Shown here piece after piece: positions 22,001-30,303 of a DNA stretch of 64,000 nucleotides. Numbering within the stretch: position 1 is the stretch's first letter; each line of letters begins with the position of its first letter. Source of the stretch: Ferrimonas balearica DSM 9799. Its GTDB lineage: Bacteria; Pseudomonadota; Gammaproteobacteria; Enterobacterales; Shewanellaceae. The notes under the pieces were generated by a model. That model saw nothing but the letters and a program-made list of their open reading frames with translations. It did not search any database and was not told the origin of the DNA. The position numbers and the translations under genes were made by a program. Where the stretch lies: positions 558,001 through 622,000 of the forward strand of contig NC_014541.1 of the NCBI RefSeq assembly GCF_000148645.1, in the 5' to 3' direction.

Positions 22001-25000
22001 GCATCACCTTCACCCCGGCAGCAGGCTTTATCGGCAACGCCAGCCTGACCTACACCATCGCCGACCCCAGTGGCGCTGAAGCCTCAGCCAACGTATCGGT
22101 ACAGGTTGTTGCTGCCGATTCGGAACCGGTGGCAGTCGATGATGAAGCCTCGGTCAACGAGGATGAATCGGTACAGATCCGCGTACTGAATAACGACAGT
22201 CACGGTGGTGCCGGCCTCAACCCGGCCAGTGTCCAGGTGGTTGACGCGCCGTTGCACGGTGAGGTCAGTGTGGATGTTGGCAGTGGTGTCATCACCTACC
22301 GCCCGACTGAAAACTATGATGGCAGCGACAGCTTCACTTATCAGGTGCAGGACAACGGTGAGCGGGTTTCCGCACCGGCGACTGTCCGGATTGAAGTGTT
22401 GCCGGTCAACGATGCGCCGGTTGCGGTAAACGACACCTTTGATGTGACCGAGGATGGTGAAGTCCTGCTGACCCTGCTGAATAACGACAGTGACCCGGAC
22501 AGCGGCGATGCCCCTCAGCAGGACAGCATCGAGTTCCTGTCCCAGCCGGAACAGGGCACGCTGACGCTGCGTGATGGCCAGTGGTACTTCCAGCCTGAGG
22601 CTAACCAGACCGCGTCGGTCGAGTTCGAGTACCGGGTCGCTGATGGGGAAGGGGTTTACTCTGACGGAGCCAGAGTGTTTGTGCGCATCGAGGCCGTTAA
22701 CGATGCCCCGGTTGCACGGGCCGATGAGGCTTCAACCGACGAAGATACGGCGCTGCTGCTGGACCTTCTGACTAACGACGAAGATGTCGATGGTCAGTTG
22801 CTGCCGGGCCAGATCGAGATCACCGTACCGCCGACTTCGGGCACCGTCTCGCAGGACAGCGAGGGTAACTGGTACTACACCCCCAACCCCAATGCTTCCG
22901 GTCAGGACAGCTTCGAATACCGGCTGGTGGACGAAGAGGGGCTGGCGTCTGAGAGCGTCGTGGTGACCGTTACCATCAACGCGGTCAATGACATTCCGGT
23001 CGCCAATGATGACGCCGTGACCCTGGCGGAAGATGGCGATTTCGCCATTAACGTGCTGGGCAATGATGAGGATATCGATGGCGTCTTGCTGGCGGCCTCC
23101 GTCACTGTCGTGGCTCAACCCGAGCATGGCACCGTCGAACTGGACCGTACCACCGGCCTGCTGCGCTACCAGGCCGGCGATAACTATTTCGGCGAAGACC
23201 GCTTCCAGTATCGGGTGCAGGATGACGCCGGCGCCTGGTCCAACGATGCCACTGTGGTGGTGACCATCAGCGCCGTTAACGATGCGCCGTTGGCCAATGC
23301 TGACCGGGTCGAGATGGATGAGGACCAGGGGACAACCTTAAACCTGCTCGGCAACGACCAGGACGTTGATGGCCGCTTGGATCCCACCTCCATAGAACTG
23401 AAAGACCTGCCAGAGAGCATCCGCGTTGAGGTTCAGGCCGATGGCAGCCTGCAGATCTCCCCGGCGCAGGATTTCAGTGGTGAGGTGACCTTCAGTTACC
23501 GCGTTGCCGATGATGAGGGTGAGTACTCCGATTGGGCGCTGATCACCGTGGTTGTCCGAGCACAGAATGACGCGCCGGTCGCGGTGGCGGACCGCTTTGA
23601 GCTGGATGAAGGCGGCGTCCTGCAGGCCAGCGTGACCGACAACGATTTTGATGTGGATGGTGACGCGTTCAGTGCCCAGCTGGTGAGCCAGCCGCAGTAT
23701 GGCGCGGTAACCCTGCAAAGTGACGGCAGTTTCCGCTATCAGCATGATGGCGGCGAGCAAACCCAGGATCGCTTCGAGTACCAGATTCATGATGGAGAGT
23801 TCGACTCGGCGCCCGTGACTGTGACCCTGGATATCCGCGCGCTTAACGATGCGCCGGTGGCGCAAGCGGATGCAGTGAGCACCCGCGAAGACGAATCGGT
23901 TGCGATCGCCGTACTGGCCAATGACAGCGATGCGGATGGTGACCCGCTGACGGTTGCGGTCACCGTGGCGCCCAAGCTCGGGACTGCCGACGTGGTGGAG
24001 GGTCTCATTCACTATCAACCACAGCCCAATCGTTCTGGTGTGGATTCGCTGAGCTATCAGATCAGTGATGGCAAGGGTGGAGTCGCGACCGCGCAGGTCA
24101 CCATTGAGATTCGTGCGGTTAACGATGCACCGGTGGCCAACGATGATGTGGCTGAAACCGCAGAAGATCAGGCGGTCAGCATTGATGTGCTGAGTAACGA
24201 CAGTGACCTGGATGGCGATACGCTGAGCCTGTCTCTGGTGAACCAGCCGGCTCGGGGGGAGGTGCAACTCTCCGCTGGTCAGGTCCGCTACCAGCCTGAG
24301 CCCAACGACCATGGCGAAGTCACCTTCCGCTATGCCATTGACGATGGCAATGGCGGCCGGGACGAAGCCCAGGTGCGTGTGGTTGTGGTGCCGGTCAATG
24401 ACCCGCCGGTAGCGAACGATGACTGGACCGCAACCTCGGTACGCCAACCAGTCGTGATTGCTGTGCTCGATAACGACGTCGATGTGGATGGCGATGCCCT
24501 GGTGGTGGTTAACGCATCCGTGGATTACGGACAGGTCGAGGTGCTGGCGGATCAGACTCTGCGCTTTACCCCTCAGCCGGACCGACTGGAAGCCAGCCGT
24601 ATTAGCTATCGCATCAGCGATGGCAAAGGCGGCGAGTCCTCAGCGCTGGTGCAGGTGATGGTGGACAGTGATAACCGCGCCCCGGTGGCACAGGACGATG
24701 AGGTCATTCTTGCCAACGGGCAGTGGCAGGCCCGCATTGCGGTGCTGGATAACGACAGCGACCCGGATGGCGATGCGCTTACCGTCATCGGCGCCGCTGG
24801 CGGCTATGGCGAGGTGATGATTGAGGCGAACCAGCTGGTTTGGCAGGGCGACAGCAACATGCCGGGCAGCGTCATCATCGAGTACCGCATCAGCGATGGC
24901 TTCGGTGGCGAAGACAGCGCCATCGTGCAGCTGCTCAGTGACGATGCCCTGCGTCCCGTGGTGACGGCACCGGCACCGGTCTGGGTGGACGCCGAAGCGC

Positions 25001-28000
25001 TGTTCACCAAGGTGGACCTTGGCACGGCGACCGCGGTTGACCGTTTTGGTACGCCGCTGCCGGTGAGCCTGGTGGATGGCGTGCCGTTCTTCCAGCCCGG
25101 TGAAAACACCGCGCTTTGGGAGGCCTGCGACGACGAGGGGCGTTGTGGCACTGCGCCCCAGAAGGTCTATGTGCGCCCGCTGGTGTCCCTGGCCAAAGAT
25201 CAGGTGGTGCTGGAAGGCCGCGAGGTCGAAGTGGAGGTGGTGATGAACGGCCCCCACTACCAGTACCCGGTGGTGGTGCCTTACACCCTGAGCGGCACGG
25301 TGGATGACAGTGAGCACACCCTGGTTGAGGGTGAGCTGCTGATTGAGTCCGGCACCTCCGCCCTGCTGACCTTCGAGACCCTTGAGGATGGGGTTGCCGA
25401 AGCGGATGAGACCCTGGTGGTTCACCTGGACCCCAGCGTGAATCCCGGCAACAAGCGTGACCATCAGGTCACCATTACCGAGGGCAACCTGCCGCCGGAG
25501 CTGGCGTTGAGTGCGGCCCAGGATGGTGAACCCCGTCTGGTGGCCAGCCAGGAGCTTGGCATGATGGTCATCGCCGCGACCCTGACCGACCCCAATGCCG
25601 GGGATCAGCATCAGTGGCAGTGGCATCACGACAGCATCCTGGCGGATCTGGATGTGACGGAGGAGCGCTTCGAGTTTGACCCGGCAGAGGTTGATCCGGG
25701 CCTCTACACCCTGACCGTGGAAGCCTGGGATCAGGCGGGACTGACCGACATCACCAGCATCACCATTGAAGTGGTGGCGGCGCTGGCTCCGCTGGAGCCG
25801 GGTGCTGACAGTGATGGTGACCTGATCCCGGACCTGGATGAAGGTTACGTTGACCGTGACTTCGATGGCATCCCGGATTACCGCGACCAGGTGGTGGACG
25901 AGTGCAATGTGCTGCCGGAAACCGGTGACAACTGGGATGGCTATATCGTAGAGGCGGATCCCGCGGTGTGCCTGCGCATCGGCCGGTACACCACCAACGG
26001 CGCCTCCGGTGGTGCCCAGGTGCTGGCTCAGGACATCGGCACCGCCCGCAATGATCTGGTGGAAGACACCGAAGCCACCAATGTCGGCGGCATCTTCGAC
26101 TTCATCGCGTACAAGCTGCCGGAAGCCGGCCAATCGGTACAGGTGGTGCTGCCCCAGCGCCTCGCCATTCCGGCCAACGCGGTGTACCGCAAATTCCTGC
26201 CTGAAGAGGGCTGGGTCACCCTGATTGAAGATGGTGATAACCGCCTGCACTCCGCGCCGGGCGAGCCGGGCTTCTGCCCGCCTCCGGGTGGGGATGTCTG
26301 GACGCCGGGGCTGAATGAAGGCCACTGGTGTGTGCAGGTCACCCTTGAGGATGGGGGACGTTACGACGCGGACGCTCTGCGCAATGGCAGCGTGACTGAT
26401 CCGGGTGGAGTCGCGGTGATGCTGAACAACAACCGTCCGCCCCTGGCGAATGGCGATGTGGCGCGGGTGCGTGACGGTAAGCGCATCGTTATCCCGGTAC
26501 TGGACAACGACAGCGACCCGGATGTGGACCCACTGCGCATCGTCGCGGTCAGCGCGGCATTGGGTGAGGTCAGCATCAACGATGACCAGACCCTGGACTA
26601 CCGGGCGCCGCTGGGTTACCTCGGTGCTGATACCTTGTCCTACAGCATCAGTGACGGCCAGGGCGGCAGTGCCCAGGCCAATGTGGCGGTGGATGTTTAC
26701 CTCAACCGAGGCCCGCTGGCGGTGAATGATGTGGCTGAGTTGTACAACAACGATACCGCCCTGGTGAGTGTGATGAGTAATGACAGTGACGCCGACGGTG
26801 ACACCCTGCAGCTGGTGTCGGCCAGCGTTGATATTGGCAGCGTCACGGTGGAAGCCAATGGCCAGTTGCGTTACCAGCCGCCGCAGGACTACATCGGCCC
26901 GGCGCTGGCGACCTACACCATCACCGATGGTGAGGGGGGTGAAGCCAGTGCTGAGGTGCAGTTCAGCGTGCTGGGTAAACAGCTGGTCAAAACCGAAGGG
27001 GGCAGTTCCGGCAGCCTGAATGCCATCGGTCTGGCCCTGCTGGCCTTGCTCGCACTGGGGCGCCGCCGCGTTCTGCCCTGGTTGGCTTTGGTGCTCGGGG
27101 CGTCCGCCCCTGCACTGGCGGAGGAGAAACCGCTGGACCCGCTGAAACCCTGGTTCGTCACCGGTAATCTGAGCTGGGCCAGCAGCGATGTGTCCACCTC
27201 CGACCTTAATCGCGACCTGGCCGATGCCGGACTGAATGCTCAGGTATTGTCTCTGGACAAAGAGCGACTGGGTTGGGGCGTGGGCCTGGGGTACCGCGTT
27301 ACCGAGCGATGGTTTGTGGAGGCCGGCTACCTCAATATCGACGAGGTGGACCTCACCATTGAAGGCGTGTTTCAGGATCCAGCGACCTTCTTCGATGCGG
27401 TGGAGCACGTTTACCCCGAATCCGGCCATGGCCCCTATGCCCAGCTGGGTTATCGCCTGCCATTGAGCGAGCGCTGGGGGTTGACCGGCAAGGTCGGTGC
27501 CTTCTTCTGGGAGGGGGACTACGAGTCTGTGGCGCTCAATACCGGTATGGGCACCGGCAGTGATAATCCTGATGGCACTGATCTGCTCTATGGGGTGACG
27601 CTGGATTATCGGGTCAGCCGCGATTGGCTGGCGTCCCTTCAGCTGCAGCGGGTCGAGTTTGACCGTTACCCCGCCATGCTGCTGGGCTTCAACCTCAGCT
27701 ACCACTTTGGCGGCAGTGCCGCACCCGCTCCGGTGCTGGCCCCAGTGCCGGTGGACAGTGATGGCGATGGCGTGATCGACCCGCAGGATGCTTGCCCGGA
27801 TACGCCGATGACCCATGCGGTGGATGGTCGAGGCTGTACCCTGTGGCGCACTGAGGCGATGGAGCTGGAACTGGTGCTGCTGTTTGCCAACGACAGTGCA
27901 ACGATTCCGGCCACTTACGACGTGGTGCTTCAGAACCTGAGCGAGCAGCTTGCCCCGCTGGCGGACTACCAGGTGGTGATTGAAGGCCACGCTTCTGCCC

Positions 28001-28221
28001 CGGCTTCCTCCCGCTACAACCTGAGTTTGTCAGAGCGGCGTGCCCAAGCGGTAGGCGAGGCGCTGAATCAGCGTGGAGTCGAGTCCGCCAACATCACTTA
28101 TGTCGCCCGAGGGGAAGAGATGCCTGCGGTGGCGGGGAACACCGAGCACGCTTACGGTCAGAACCGCCGGGCGGTGGTGATGGTGAGCTTCACCGAGAAA
28201 ACGCCGGTGCCGCGCCCGTAA
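19045..28221 (+). CDS. Giant tandem-repeat surface protein fused to an OmpA-type outer-membrane protein
   Basis: About 3058 aa. The ATG at 19045 is chosen because it starts a signal peptide (cleavage near ELSA|AP) with AGGGA upstream; an in-frame TTG at 18958 would add an unlikely 29 residues. Order: N-terminal unique domain (about 30-270); 18 consecutive cadherin/Ig-like repeats of about 95-100 aa, each opening with a VNDAPVA-type junction and holding an NDSDxDGD acidic, probably Ca2+-binding, loop; a Calx-beta-like stretch (about 2045-2140); a DSDGD acidic segment and a choice-of-anchor U-like domain (about 2284-2454); two more repeats; a GGSSGS-hydrophobic-GRRR segment (2652-2677) resembling a GlyGly-CTERM signal; a signal-peptide-like stretch ending ALA|EE (2692); an OmpA beta-barrel; a DSDGDGVID loop; and an OmpA C-terminal peptidoglycan-binding domain (about 2936-3055). 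Probably a surface adhesin. The fused layout is unusual. Confidence 0.85.
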   Translation: MATDWQKRHGLVLCAALFSFELSAAPIVLNGPSSGWIPVLAGARFDPIDDEQAQTTGLDLVGDAQHPQFYTVYDDNNSVDESDDVVAYRFRVGSGNDSNVYLMGVDSDGDAVLDIFIAGSGKEGKIYIWGSDDKKNIPAGRVANDGPSTTTIDTKNPPYEIATDPQNYSLNPVSSVDSDASTTDFGPLDGEDHFVSFTLPFSAIKSALNSVKGQVVSKDTTLRYVVFSLNQTNSINGDFSGINDKDPGVYDKTYEELGLFVPVAPDYVPPSNEAPIAVADTASTLEDSSVLVDVLIGDSDPDGDPLTIIGFTQPAFGIVTQEGEQLRYAPSLNFHGNDSFTYTISDDGGLSHSAAVAITVTPVNDAPMANYVEKTIAEGASLVVAMAELGSDVDGDALTLALGALPEGWNHTVTASSVTIVPPVDFNGSQNIGFTVTDPAGLSDGNTIKVIVTPVNDAPVAMDDSTRTSEETAVNIDVTANDSDVDGDALRVESISNLDPAKGSATFSGGTITFTPAQDVTGEVSFSYTVTDGAVGAAGLTDTATVTVTIDPVNDAPVAMNDSVRTAEETAVNIDVTGNDSDADGDALRVESISNLDPAKGSATFSGGTITFTPAKDETGEVSFSYTVTDGAVGATGLTDTATVTVTIDPVNDAPQANDLSRTIEAGASLTVPVSELAKDADGDALDFTFVTLPQGWTAKVEGGNVVVTPVADFSGSQGVEFTVADPSGAQASATITITVNRVNEAPVANNISRTIAEDSSLTVAVSVLASDPDGDAFELTFSTLPQGWVAKVEGGNVVVTPPTDFNGSEPIPFTVTDPSGAEAAAVITVTVEPGNDAPVAVDDTATTTEDTPVAIDILRNDSDVDGDALYFNGVTGLAADKGRADFANGVLTFTPAAHVFGEIRFDYTISDGDNGQTDSASVTVTVDPVNDAPVAVADSTTTEVGSPVVIPVLDNDSDVDGDALKVISVVLGDPAQGSVSFSDNSITFTPAAGFIGNASLTYTIADPSGAEASANVSVQVVAADSEPVAVDDEASVNEDESVQIRVLNNDSHGGAGLNPASVQVVDAPLHGEVSVDVGSGVITYRPTENYDGSDSFTYQVQDNGERVSAPATVRIEVLPVNDAPVAVNDTFDVTEDGEVLLTLLNNDSDPDSGDAPQQDSIEFLSQPEQGTLTLRDGQWYFQPEANQTASVEFEYRVADGEGVYSDGARVFVRIEAVNDAPVARADEASTDEDTALLLDLLTNDEDVDGQLLPGQIEITVPPTSGTVSQDSEGNWYYTPNPNASGQDSFEYRLVDEEGLASESVVVTVTINAVNDIPVANDDAVTLAEDGDFAINVLGNDEDIDGVLLAASVTVVAQPEHGTVELDRTTGLLRYQAGDNYFGEDRFQYRVQDDAGAWSNDATVVVTISAVNDAPLANADRVEMDEDQGTTLNLLGNDQDVDGRLDPTSIELKDLPESIRVEVQADGSLQISPAQDFSGEVTFSYRVADDEGEYSDWALITVVVRAQNDAPVAVADRFELDEGGVLQASVTDNDFDVDGDAFSAQLVSQPQYGAVTLQSDGSFRYQHDGGEQTQDRFEYQIHDGEFDSAPVTVTLDIRALNDAPVAQADAVSTREDESVAIAVLANDSDADGDPLTVAVTVAPKLGTADVVEGLIHYQPQPNRSGVDSLSYQISDGKGGVATAQVTIEIRAVNDAPVANDDVAETAEDQAVSIDVLSNDSDLDGDTLSLSLVNQPARGEVQLSAGQVRYQPEPNDHGEVTFRYAIDDGNGGRDEAQVRVVVVPVNDPPVANDDWTATSVRQPVVIAVLDNDVDVDGDALVVVNASVDYGQVEVLADQTLRFTPQPDRLEASRISYRISDGKGGESSALVQVMVDSDNRAPVAQDDEVILANGQWQARIAVLDNDSDPDGDALTVIGAAGGYGEVMIEANQLVWQGDSNMPGSVIIEYRISDGFGGEDSAIVQLLSDDALRPVVTAPAPVWVDAEALFTKVDLGTATAVDRFGTPLPVSLVDGVPFFQPGENTALWEACDDEGRCGTAPQKVYVRPLVSLAKDQVVLEGREVEVEVVMNGPHYQYPVVVPYTLSGTVDDSEHTLVEGELLIESGTSALLTFETLEDGVAEADETLVVHLDPSVNPGNKRDHQVTITEGNLPPELALSAAQDGEPRLVASQELGMMVIAATLTDPNAGDQHQWQWHHDSILADLDVTEERFEFDPAEVDPGLYTLTVEAWDQAGLTDITSITIEVVAALAPLEPGADSDGDLIPDLDEGYVDRDFDGIPDYRDQVVDECNVLPETGDNWDGYIVEADPAVCLRIGRYTTNGASGGAQVLAQDIGTARNDLVEDTEATNVGGIFDFIAYKLPEAGQSVQVVLPQRLAIPANAVYRKFLPEEGWVTLIEDGDNRLHSAPGEPGFCPPPGGDVWTPGLNEGHWCVQVTLEDGGRYDADALRNGSVTDPGGVAVMLNNNRPPLANGDVARVRDGKRIVIPVLDNDSDPDVDPLRIVAVSAALGEVSINDDQTLDYRAPLGYLGADTLSYSISDGQGGSAQANVAVDVYLNRGPLAVNDVAELYNNDTALVSVMSNDSDADGDTLQLVSASVDIGSVTVEANGQLRYQPPQDYIGPALATYTITDGEGGEASAEVQFSVLGKQLVKTEGGSSGSLNAIGLALLALLALGRRRVLPWLALVLGASAPALAEEKPLDPLKPWFVTGNLSWASSDVSTSDLNRDLADAGLNAQVLSLDKERLGWGVGLGYRVTERWFVEAGYLNIDEVDLTIEGVFQDPATFFDAVEHVYPESGHGPYAQLGYRLPLSERWGLTGKVGAFFWEGDYESVALNTGMGTGSDNPDGTDLLYGVTLDYRVSRDWLASLQLQRVEFDRYPAMLLGFNLSYHFGGSAAPAPVLAPVPVDSDGDGVIDPQDACPDTPMTHAVDGRGCTLWRTEAMELELVLLFANDSATIPATYDVVLQNLSEQLAPLADYQVVIEGHASAPASSRYNLSLSERRAQAVGEALNQRGVESANITYVARGEEMPAVAGNTEHAYGQNRRAVVMVSFTEKTPVPRP
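20407..20994 (+). repeat. Two near-identical 294-bp tandem repeats inside the giant gene
   Basis: Units 20407-20700 and 20701-20994 each encode 98 aa and differ at only a few bases over most of their length, unlike the other repeats, which have diverged. The exact periodicity of 294 bp keeps the reading frame. This points to a recent duplication or to gene conversion. Confidence 0.85.
26998..27120 (+). other. Internal GlyGly-CTERM-like plus signal-peptide-like segment
   Basis: Encodes Gly-Gly-Ser-Ser-Gly, a hydrophobic helix, a GRRR cluster, a second hydrophobic helix (VLPWLALVLGASAPALA) and EE. The first half looks like a C-terminal rhombosortase signal, the second like the signal peptide of the following OmpA unit. 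Both are internal to one uninterrupted reading frame. Confidence 0.7.
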
Positions 28222-28238
28222 TCTCGAGCCTCCGTAAC

Positions 28239-28270
28239 AAAAAAGCGCGACCTCAGGGTCGCGCTTTTTG
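28239..28270. terminator. Bidirectional terminator after the giant gene
   Basis: Stem AAAAGCGCGACC / GGTCGCGCTTTT with flanking A and T tracts, between the giant gene and the convergent MFS gene. Confidence 0.9.
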
Positions 28271-28276
28271 TGTGCA

Positions 28277-29491
28277 TCAGGCCGGTTGTGCGGCGGGCAG
28301 GGGGCGCTCCACCGGTTTGGCGTTGATGGGCAGGTGCAGCACGGCGGCAATCAGCGCCATCACGACGGTCAGCCACCAGATGGGGGTATAGCTGCCGGTG
28401 GCGTCATAGATGCGACCGCCGAACCAGGCGCCCAGGAAGCTGCCAACCTGGTGGGTAAAGAACACCAGACCATAGAGGGTGGCCAGGTAGCGCGGGCCGA
28501 AGATCTGCCGTACCAGGCCGGAGGTCAGCGGTACGGTGCCGAGCCAGCAGAAACCGATGGCGGCGCCGAACACGGTGGCACTGTGGGTGCTGATGGGGAA
28601 CATCACAAAGGCGGCGATCACCGCGGCACGCAGCACGTACAGGGCAAACATCACGTGGCGCTTGTCGTAGCGGTCGCCCATCATGCCCCAGAAGTAGGAA
28701 CCAAAGATGTTGAACACACCCACGTAAGCCAGAGCCATGGCGGCGGCGTTGCTGGGCAGGCCGAGATCCGCCAGGTAGCTGGGCAGGTGGGTGGCGATAA
28801 ACATCACGTGGAAACCACAGACAAAGAAGCCCAAATGGATCAGCCAGTAACCGGGGTGACGGAACGCTTCGGCCAGCGCCTGCTTCAGGGTTTGCTCTGG
28901 CGCGTCGTTGCCGGTGCTGGTGTCGGTTTGGGGCATCCGCATAAACGCACCAAAGGCCACAATCAGGGCACAGCCGATGGCAAACACCTGCAGCGCACTC
29001 TGCCAGCCAAACTCGGTCAGCAGGGTTTGGGCGCCGGGGATCATGGCGAACATGCCAAAGGAGCCAGCGGCGGTGGTCAGGCCGAACGCCTTGGCGGCGT
29101 GTTGGGCCGGCACCACACGGGCCACCGCGCCCAGCACGATAACGTAACTGGTGGCAGACAGGCCCAGGCCAACCAGCGCGCCCAGAGTCAGGTACAGCCA
29201 CTCCGGTTGAGCCGCTACGGAGGTCAGCGCCAGACCGAGGCCGTAAGCCAGGCCACCGCAGACGATCACCCGGCGCGGACCATAGCGGTCAGCGGCCATG
29301 CCAACAAAGGGCTGGAACAGGCCAAACAGCAGGTTCTGCAGGGCGATGGCCAGGCTGAAGAACTCGCGGCCGACATCAAAACTGGTGCTGATGGGGGCCA
29401 TAAACAGGCCGAAGGACTGACGGATCCCCAGGCTCAGGATCATGATGGCGATGCCCAACCAGACCAGGGCAGGGTAACGACGCAGGCTCAT
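28277..29491 (-). CDS. Major facilitator superfamily transporter
   Basis: Inner-membrane secondary transporter of 404 aa with about 12 hydrophobic segments. Loop 2-3 has GMAADRYGPRRV and the 8-9 loop has GMMGDRYDKRHV, the paired MFS signature. The overall look (FGLFMAPIS, PFVGMAADRYGPRRVIV) resembles the monocarboxylate/oxalate-formate type branch, but the substrate cannot be read from sequence. The ATG at 29491 is chosen because GGAGGG lies upstream and it overlaps the stop of a 58-aa gene by four bases. Confidence 0.85.
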   Translation of the reverse strand: MSLRRYPALVWLGIAIMILSLGIRQSFGLFMAPISTSFDVGREFFSLAIALQNLLFGLFQPFVGMAADRYGPRRVIVCGGLAYGLGLALTSVAAQPEWLYLTLGALVGLGLSATSYVIVLGAVARVVPAQHAAKAFGLTTAAGSFGMFAMIPGAQTLLTEFGWQSALQVFAIGCALIVAFGAFMRMPQTDTSTGNDAPEQTLKQALAEAFRHPGYWLIHLGFFVCGFHVMFIATHLPSYLADLGLPSNAAAMALAYVGVFNIFGSYFWGMMGDRYDKRHVMFALYVLRAAVIAAFVMFPISTHSATVFGAAIGFCWLGTVPLTSGLVRQIFGPRYLATLYGLVFFTHQVGSFLGAWFGGRIYDATGSYTPIWWLTVVMALIAAVLHLPINAKPVERPLPAAQPA

Positions 29492-29664
29492 GACTGACCC
29501 TCCGCCATGTGGTGGTCCTGATGACCACCCTGGTGGCAACCGGCATTCACGGCTTGCCCCGCCAGGGCCTGAACCATGCGGGGGGAGTGGTGAAGGGTAA
29601 GCAGGGTCGCTGCCAACAACAGGCAGGGGCCCAGCAACTCTCTGAACAGGGAACGGTGTTGCAT
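29488..29664 (-). CDS. Small membrane protein with His-rich tail, coupled to the MFS gene
   Basis: Fifty-eight residues: a hydrophobic segment (about 10-24, LLGPCLLLAATLLTL), a second semi-hydrophobic part, and a tail rich in His, with HQGGHQDHH. Its TGA overlaps the MFS start codon (ATGA), and the overlap is the main evidence that it is translated. The start codon's Shine-Dalgarno is weak. The His cluster could bind a metal ion, which is inference. It resembles no family I can name with confidence. Confidence 0.5.
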   Translation of the reverse strand: MQHRSLFRELLGPCLLLAATLLTLHHSPRMVQALAGQAVNAGCHQGGHQDHHMAEGQS

Positions 29665-29685
29665 CGTGTATCCAGTGTTTTAGGG

Positions 29686-29722
29686 GAATAAAAAACACCC
29701 CCCTCAACTGAGGGGGGTGTCC
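29686..29722 (-). terminator. Terminator downstream of the lipoprotein gene
   Basis: On the minus strand, stem ACACCCCCCTCA / TGAGGGGGGTGT followed by TTTTTT. It separates the lipoprotein gene from the microprotein-MFS pair, whose promoter must lie in or beside it. Confidence 0.8.
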
Positions 29723-29762
29723 TTGTTAATCTGTCAGGCGTTGGCGTCTCCGCGCCGTCGCG

Positions 29763-30227
29763 TCAGGGGCACCAGTCTGCGGTGCCCTGCTGAACCAACT
29801 GCTCCTGTAACAGGCGTTGGTCCAGCGCTTGGTTGTCCAGCCATACCCGGGCGGTGAAGCCGTCGGCTTGCTCCTGCAGCTCTGATAACTCAATGGTGTG
29901 AGCGTCGGCCAGCAGGGTTTCAACCCGTTTCAGCGCCACCGCTGCCGCCCCCGCTTCGTCGGCACACTGGCCGGGAAACTGGGGAAATGCTGCGCCAGTG
30001 ACCTGCAGGGTCAGGGTTTGGTCCGCCATCTCGGGCCAGTCCGCCATCTGCACTCGCAGGCGGTCGGCGCGTTCAACCGCCAGCACCTTGCCAACGGTCA
30101 GCCGTTCACTTGGCTGTGGCAATACCAGCGGCTCCACCGGCGGTACGTAGGGGCGGTTAAAGGTGGTGTTAGTGACACCACAAGCACTGAGCAGGCTCAC
30201 CAGAATGAGCGGAACAAGCGTTTTCAT
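29763..30227 (-). CDS. Lipoprotein with degenerate thermonuclease-like fold
   Basis: A lipoprotein signal with lipobox LLSAC (Cys about residue 16) marks membrane anchoring. The mature part has the order GKVLAVERADRLRVQM, a short helix-rich centre (ALKRVETLLAD), and FTARVWLDNQALDQRLLQEQLVQQG. That resembles an SNase/thermonuclease fold, whose last motif is usually a strand then an invariant helix. The canonical Arg/Glu/Asp active-site set is not evident, so enzyme activity is doubtful. The family assignment is tentative. It lies 76 bp after the TetR gene on the same strand. Confidence 0.5.
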   Translation of the reverse strand: MKTLVPLILVSLLSACGVTNTTFNRPYVPPVEPLVLPQPSERLTVGKVLAVERADRLRVQMADWPEMADQTLTLQVTGAAFPQFPGQCADEAGAAAVALKRVETLLADAHTIELSELQEQADGFTARVWLDNQALDQRLLQEQLVQQGTADWCP

Positions 30228-30303
30228 GGGCGAAAGACTCCGTTTTCAATGGCGCCGTTTATACCACAACTTGCCATCTCCCGGCGCGCCTTCCCGCTCA
30301 GAC

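Noticed and set aside
24640-27990. Minus-strand open frame of about 1116 codons opposite the giant repeat gene
   Set aside because: The plus strand has clear repeats and OmpA domains; the minus frame is low-complexity and His/Arg-rich, as expected from an antisense reading.
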